Both the position numbers and the translations under genes were made by a program. A model generated the notes under the pieces. The model did not search any database and was not told the origin of the DNA. It worked only from the letters and a program-made list of their open reading frames with translations. Below, piece after piece: positions 33,625 to 36,193 of a stretch of DNA of 36,193 nt. The stretch's first letter is position 1. Each line of letters begins with the position of its first letter. This DNA is from DASYXW01 sp035934405 (GTDB taxonomy: Bacteria; Acidobacteriota; Terriglobia; UBA7540): contig DASYXW010000082.1 of the NCBI GenBank assembly GCA_035934405.1, positions 1-36,193 of the forward strand, given 5' to 3'.

Positions 33625-35001
33625 ATGAACAAGACTCCGGAACAGATGAACGAAGACCTGCTGCGGCCGGTTTTTCATACCACGTGGCGGTTCTGGGCAA
33701 CGGTTGGCGTCCTGCTGTCGGTGATCGCAGCGGCGGGGCTGGCGCTCAGTTACCAGGTCTGGAATGGCATCGGGGTCTGGGGCATCGACCGGCCGGCTTT
33801 CTGGGCCTTCGATATCACCAACTTCGTATTCTGGATCGGCATCAGCCACGCCGGCACGCTGATCTCCGCCATCCTGCGCCTCGCCAACGCCACCTGGCGC
33901 CGTCCGGTAACGCGGTGCGCGGAAGTCATCACCCTCTGGGCGCTGATGATTGGCGGCATGTTTCCCATCATTCACCTCGGACGCCCCTGGCTCTTCTTCT
34001 GGCTGGCCCCCTACCCCAACGAGCGCGGCATCTGGCCGCAATTCCGCTCGCCCCTCATGTGGGATTTCTTCGCCATCTCCACCTACATCACCGGCAGCGC
34101 CATCTTTCTCCTCTACCCCATCATTCCGGACTGGGCGCTGGTGCGCGACAAGTCGAGCGGCTGGCGCAAGAAGTTCTATACGGTCGTTTCCTTGGGCTGG
34201 CGCGGCACCCCGAAGCAGTGGAATCGGCTCGAAATGGCGATGAAGATCATGGCCGTGGTCATCATCCCGGTCGCGGTCTCGGTGCACAGTATCGTTTCCT
34301 GGGACTTCGCCATGGCGCCCGTGCCCATGTGGCACTCCACCATCTTCGCGCCTTATTTCGTTTGCGGCGCGATCTTCAGCGGCATCGCGGCGCTGATTAT
34401 CGCCATGGCCATCATCCGCAAGGCGCTCGGCCTCGAAGACTACATGAAGCGGCTCCACTTCGAGAATCTCGGCAAGCTGCTGCTGGTGATGAGCCTGCTG
34501 TGGTTTTACTTCATCGTCTCCGAGCGCCTCACCACCTGGTACGGCAACGAGCCTTCCGAGATGGCGGTATTCTGGTCCACCCAGATCGGGTCCTTTTCTC
34601 CGCTGTTCTGGACCATGGTCTGCTGCAACTTCCTGATCCCCGTGCCGCTGCTCGCCATCAAGAAACTGAGGACCATCACCGGCACGGTGATCGCCTCCTC
34701 GACCATTATTGTCGGCATGTGGCTCGAACGCTTTTTGATTATCGTGCCGTCGGAAACTCACAAATACCTGCCCTACGCTTATGGCAGCTACCGGCCCACC
34801 TGGGTCGAGATCACAATTACGGCCGGCACCTTCGCCGCCATGATGCTGCTGTACGTGCTGTTCGCAAAGTTCGTGCCCATCATCTCAATCTGGGAATTGA
34901 AGCTGGGGGAACGCAAGCCAGTCGTCAGTCCTCAGTTGTCGGTTGTCGCTTCAGATTTGCCGGCGCTCGCTGAGCCGACAGGTTTGGCAACCGATAGCTG
35001 A
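33625..35001 (+). CDS. actC: Alternative complex III NrfD-like membrane subunit, ActC
   Basis: The 458-residue integral membrane protein of the NrfD/PsrC family has about ten helices, with the quinol-binding helices typical of ActC (FDITNFVFWIGISHAGTLI, then LRLANATWRRPVTR). It starts 6 bases after actB2 stops. Quinol oxidation and proton movement are the family's role in the complex. The last 25 or so residues (VVSPQLSVVASDLPAL, then EPTGLATDS) are encoded partly by heptamer units and look unlike a normal ActC tail, and the stop codon lies in the first unit of a second array. Confidence 0.92.
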   Translation: MNKTPEQMNEDLLRPVFHTTWRFWATVGVLLSVIAAAGLALSYQVWNGIGVWGIDRPAFWAFDITNFVFWIGISHAGTLISAILRLANATWRRPVTRCAEVITLWALMIGGMFPIIHLGRPWLFFWLAPYPNERGIWPQFRSPLMWDFFAISTYITGSAIFLLYPIIPDWALVRDKSSGWRKKFYTVVSLGWRGTPKQWNRLEMAMKIMAVVIIPVAVSVHSIVSWDFAMAPVPMWHSTIFAPYFVCGAIFSGIAALIIAMAIIRKALGLEDYMKRLHFENLGKLLLVMSLLWFYFIVSERLTTWYGNEPSEMAVFWSTQIGSFSPLFWTMVCCNFLIPVPLLAIKKLRTITGTVIASSTIIVGMWLERFLIIVPSETHKYLPYAYGSYRPTWVEITITAGTFAAMMLLYVLFAKFVPIISIWELKLGERKPVVSPQLSVVASDLPALAEPTGLATDS

Positions 35002-35047
35002 CAACTGAGAAACTGAGAACTGACAACTGAGAACTGACAACTGATTT
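34918..35047. repeat. Inverted pair of heptamer arrays around the actC stop
   Basis: Units at 34918-34952 are TCAGTTG-type and at 34998-35047 are CTGACAA/CTGAGAA-type, their reverse complement. The perfect 10-base arms CTCAGTTGTC (34931-34940) and GACAACTGAG (35000-35009) could pair as a stem. The second array supplies the actC stop (34999-35001) and ends directly before the actD ATG. Confidence 0.85.
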
Positions 35048-35566
35048 ATGACAGCCATCTACGGTCTGTACCCCGATCCCGGCTCCGCCGAGCGCGCTTT
35101 CCAGTCTTTGCGCCGTCCACCCGACGGCGTCGACGTCAGCGACAACGACATCGTGATTCTTTCCTCCGAGCCTTTCGAGGAATACGAGTTTGGACGGCGC
35201 GGCCATCGCACCGTCATGCCCTGGCTCGCGGCGCTGGGCGGCCTCGCCGGGGGCCTCCTGGGATTTCTCTTTGTGTCCTACACGCAGCGAGCGTATCCCC
35301 TTCCGACCGGCGGCATGAAGATCGTGTCCCTGTGGCCGGACGGCGTCATCACTTACGAACTCATCATGCTGAGCGCCATCCTCACCACCCTGGTCACGCT
35401 CCTCATCACCGCCCGGTCGCCGCGCCGCAGCCGGAAGCTCTACGACCCGCAAGTCTCCGAAGGCAAGATCCTCGTCGGCGTCGTCAACCCCGCCGAGGCG
35501 TCCAGCGCCGGGCTCGAACGGATGCTCCGCGACGCCGGGGCTAGTTCCGTAGTCAGTTGCCCGTAG
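35048..35566 (+). CDS. actD: Alternative complex III DUF3341 subunit, ActD
   Basis: The 172-residue protein has the DUF3341 pattern: a soluble ferredoxin-like start (MTAIYGLYPDPGSAERAF), two membrane helices (WLAALGGLAGGLLGFLFV; ELIMLSAILTTLVTLLI), and a soluble C-terminus (KILVGVV). ActD packs against ActC in the complex. The last residues and stop are encoded by degenerate heptamer units (35555-35589). It ends 216 bases before the cytochrome remnant. Confidence 0.92.
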   Translation: MTAIYGLYPDPGSAERAFQSLRRPPDGVDVSDNDIVILSSEPFEEYEFGRRGHRTVMPWLAALGGLAGGLLGFLFVSYTQRAYPLPTGGMKIVSLWPDGVITYELIMLSAILTTLVTLLITARSPRRSRKLYDPQVSEGKILVGVVNPAEASSAGLERMLRDAGASSVVSCP

Positions 35567-35589
35567 CCGGTTGCCAGTTCCCGTTCCCC
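35555..35589. repeat. Degenerate heptamer array at the end of actD
   Basis: Five 7-bp units (AGTTGCC, CGTAGCC, GGTTGCC, AGTTCCC, GTTCCCC). The actD stop codon lies in the second. Confidence 0.6.
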
Positions 35590-35594
35590 GGCCT

Positions 35595-35630
35595 GTCATC
35601 CTGAGTCCGCGGCGGCGGACGAGGGATCTG
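35595..35630. repeat. Intergenic hairpin repeat of GTCATCCTGAG type
   Basis: GTCATCCTGAG is followed by the hairpin GTCCGC-GGCG-GCGGAC (35605-35620) and then GAGGGATCTG. I recall very similar repeats (GTCATCCTGAG ... AGGATCTGC) scattered between genes in Acidobacteriota. This supports the assignment of the host. Confidence 0.5.
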
Positions 35631-35782
35631 CTTTCGCGCACCTCCCGCGGTTCAATAGCCTGCAATAACTCCGTCATTCGCCCTTCACAATTCGCAATTA
35701 AACTGCGACTTCGAGCTAATGGATTGAAAGAAATAGACGATAGAGACTGTGGAGCGTAGATTCTTTCCGGTGTGAGGGACTG

Positions 35783-36145
35783 GTGGACTCTTTGGGTTTT
35801 GACTCCGATTCCGACCTGTTTTCGCTCGACCGGCTCTGGAAGTGGGTCCGGCAGCATCCCGGCTCGCTGGTCGTGGGCGCCGCCCTGCTGGCCGCGCTGC
35901 TCGCCTCCCGCCCCAGGACCACCGCGCCGCCTTCGGCCGACACCGACGCCGAGGAAACCCCGCTTTTCATTTGACGGCCCCTGCCGAGCTTCAGCGACGC
36001 CGACATGACGAACATTCTGGAAAAGGGTCTGACGCCCGAAGGCGCGCCGATTCGCCCGCCCATGCATGTCTACCATATGACCCACGAAGACGCCGCCGCC
36101 ATCGCTGCCTACCTGCGGTCGCTCAAGCCCGCCGGCGGAGAGTAG
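35783..36145 (+). pseudogene. Remnant of a membrane-anchored cytochrome c (actE-like position)
   Basis: A GTG at 35783 (GAGGG upstream) opens a frame with a membrane anchor (WKWVRQHPGSLVVGAALLAA) and then a linker, and ends in TGA at 35972-35974. The same frame continues after this stop for 56 codons. They read like the C-terminal end of a class I cytochrome c (SFSDADMTNILEKGLT, RPPMHVYHMT, IAAYLRSLKP), including a likely methionine ligand. The heme-attachment motif CxxCH is missing from all three forward frames. The simplest view is an internal deletion that removed the heme domain and left a stop at the junction. A cytochrome c (ActE) is expected exactly here in act operons. Confidence 0.65.
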
Positions 36146-36193
36146 GCAACCGGGCTCCCAGGCCTTTCCCCGGCCATCGCCTCCTCCCAGATC

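Noticed and set aside
32689..34761. 690-codon open frame on the minus strand opposite actB2 and actC
   Set aside because: The composition is His/Asp/Arg/Gly-rich as expected for the antisense of a membrane protein gene; no family features or start signal.
35972..35974. Recoded TGA (readthrough or selenocysteine) in the cytochrome remnant
   Set aside because: The heme motif is absent anyway and no selenocysteine insertion element was recognised; a deletion explains it better.

Overview
The window is GC-rich (roughly 60-65% by eye), gene-dense bacterial DNA that looks like a member of the Acidobacteriota. This is inferred from the lipid A genes, the style of RecA, the split alternative complex III operon, the DUF4382-like lipoproteins, and the many short period-7 and REP-like intergenic repeats. 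No rRNA, CRISPR array, transposase or prophage gene is visible, so it reads as chromosome. Both ends cut through ordinary sequence.

Layout. 204-2269 (minus): two lipid A genes, lpxD and an LpxL/HtrB-type acyltransferase, separated by a double-hairpin REP-like element. 2405-6766 (plus): a tight four-gene unit with a GNAT acetyltransferase, a UbiA-type prenyltransferase, an extended SDR and a polyprenol-kinase/DUF92 fusion protein. I infer that it makes or salvages a prenyl diphosphate and uses it for prenylation. 6860-11231: a small exported protein, a penicillin-binding transpeptidase, a DinB-fold protein, recA and a small hypothetical gene. 11239-14187 (minus): thiolase and 3-hydroxyacyl-CoA dehydrogenase, with a HEPN-like gene and a tiny leader ORF between them. 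14269-15113 (minus): an ECF sigma factor and its zinc-finger anti-sigma factor. 15249-16759 (plus): an AlkA-type DNA glycosylase coupled to a DinB-family protein. 16774-18348 (minus): a large lipoprotein. 18811-20750 (plus): a B12-binding radical SAM protein, a 45-residue basic protein and tRNA-Ser(UGA).

20936-28822 (minus): a seven-gene carbohydrate cluster. It contains RidA, a gluconate-dehydrogenase-type small subunit, a GMC oxidoreductase, a sugar isomerase-like TIM barrel, an MFS transporter and two Tat-exported Gfo/Idh/MocA proteins. The set fits periplasmic C3 oxidation of sugars or glycosides followed by further processing, but no substrate is proven. 28910-29734 (plus) encodes a histidine phosphatase.

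29838 to the right end (plus) is an alternative complex III (quinol:cytochrome c oxidoreductase) operon: pentaheme ActA, molybdopterin-oxidoreductase-like ActB1, iron-sulfur ActB2 as a separate gene, NrfD-like ActC, DUF3341 ActD, and a broken cytochrome c remnant where actE is expected. Later subunits (ActF) and the oxidase would lie beyond the window.

The most unusual non-genic feature is a family of tandem arrays with a 7-bp (sometimes 8-bp) period. They sit at gene junctions, especially in the act operon, and several are translated. One 14-unit array is read through inside the SDR gene as a seven-residue peptide repeat.
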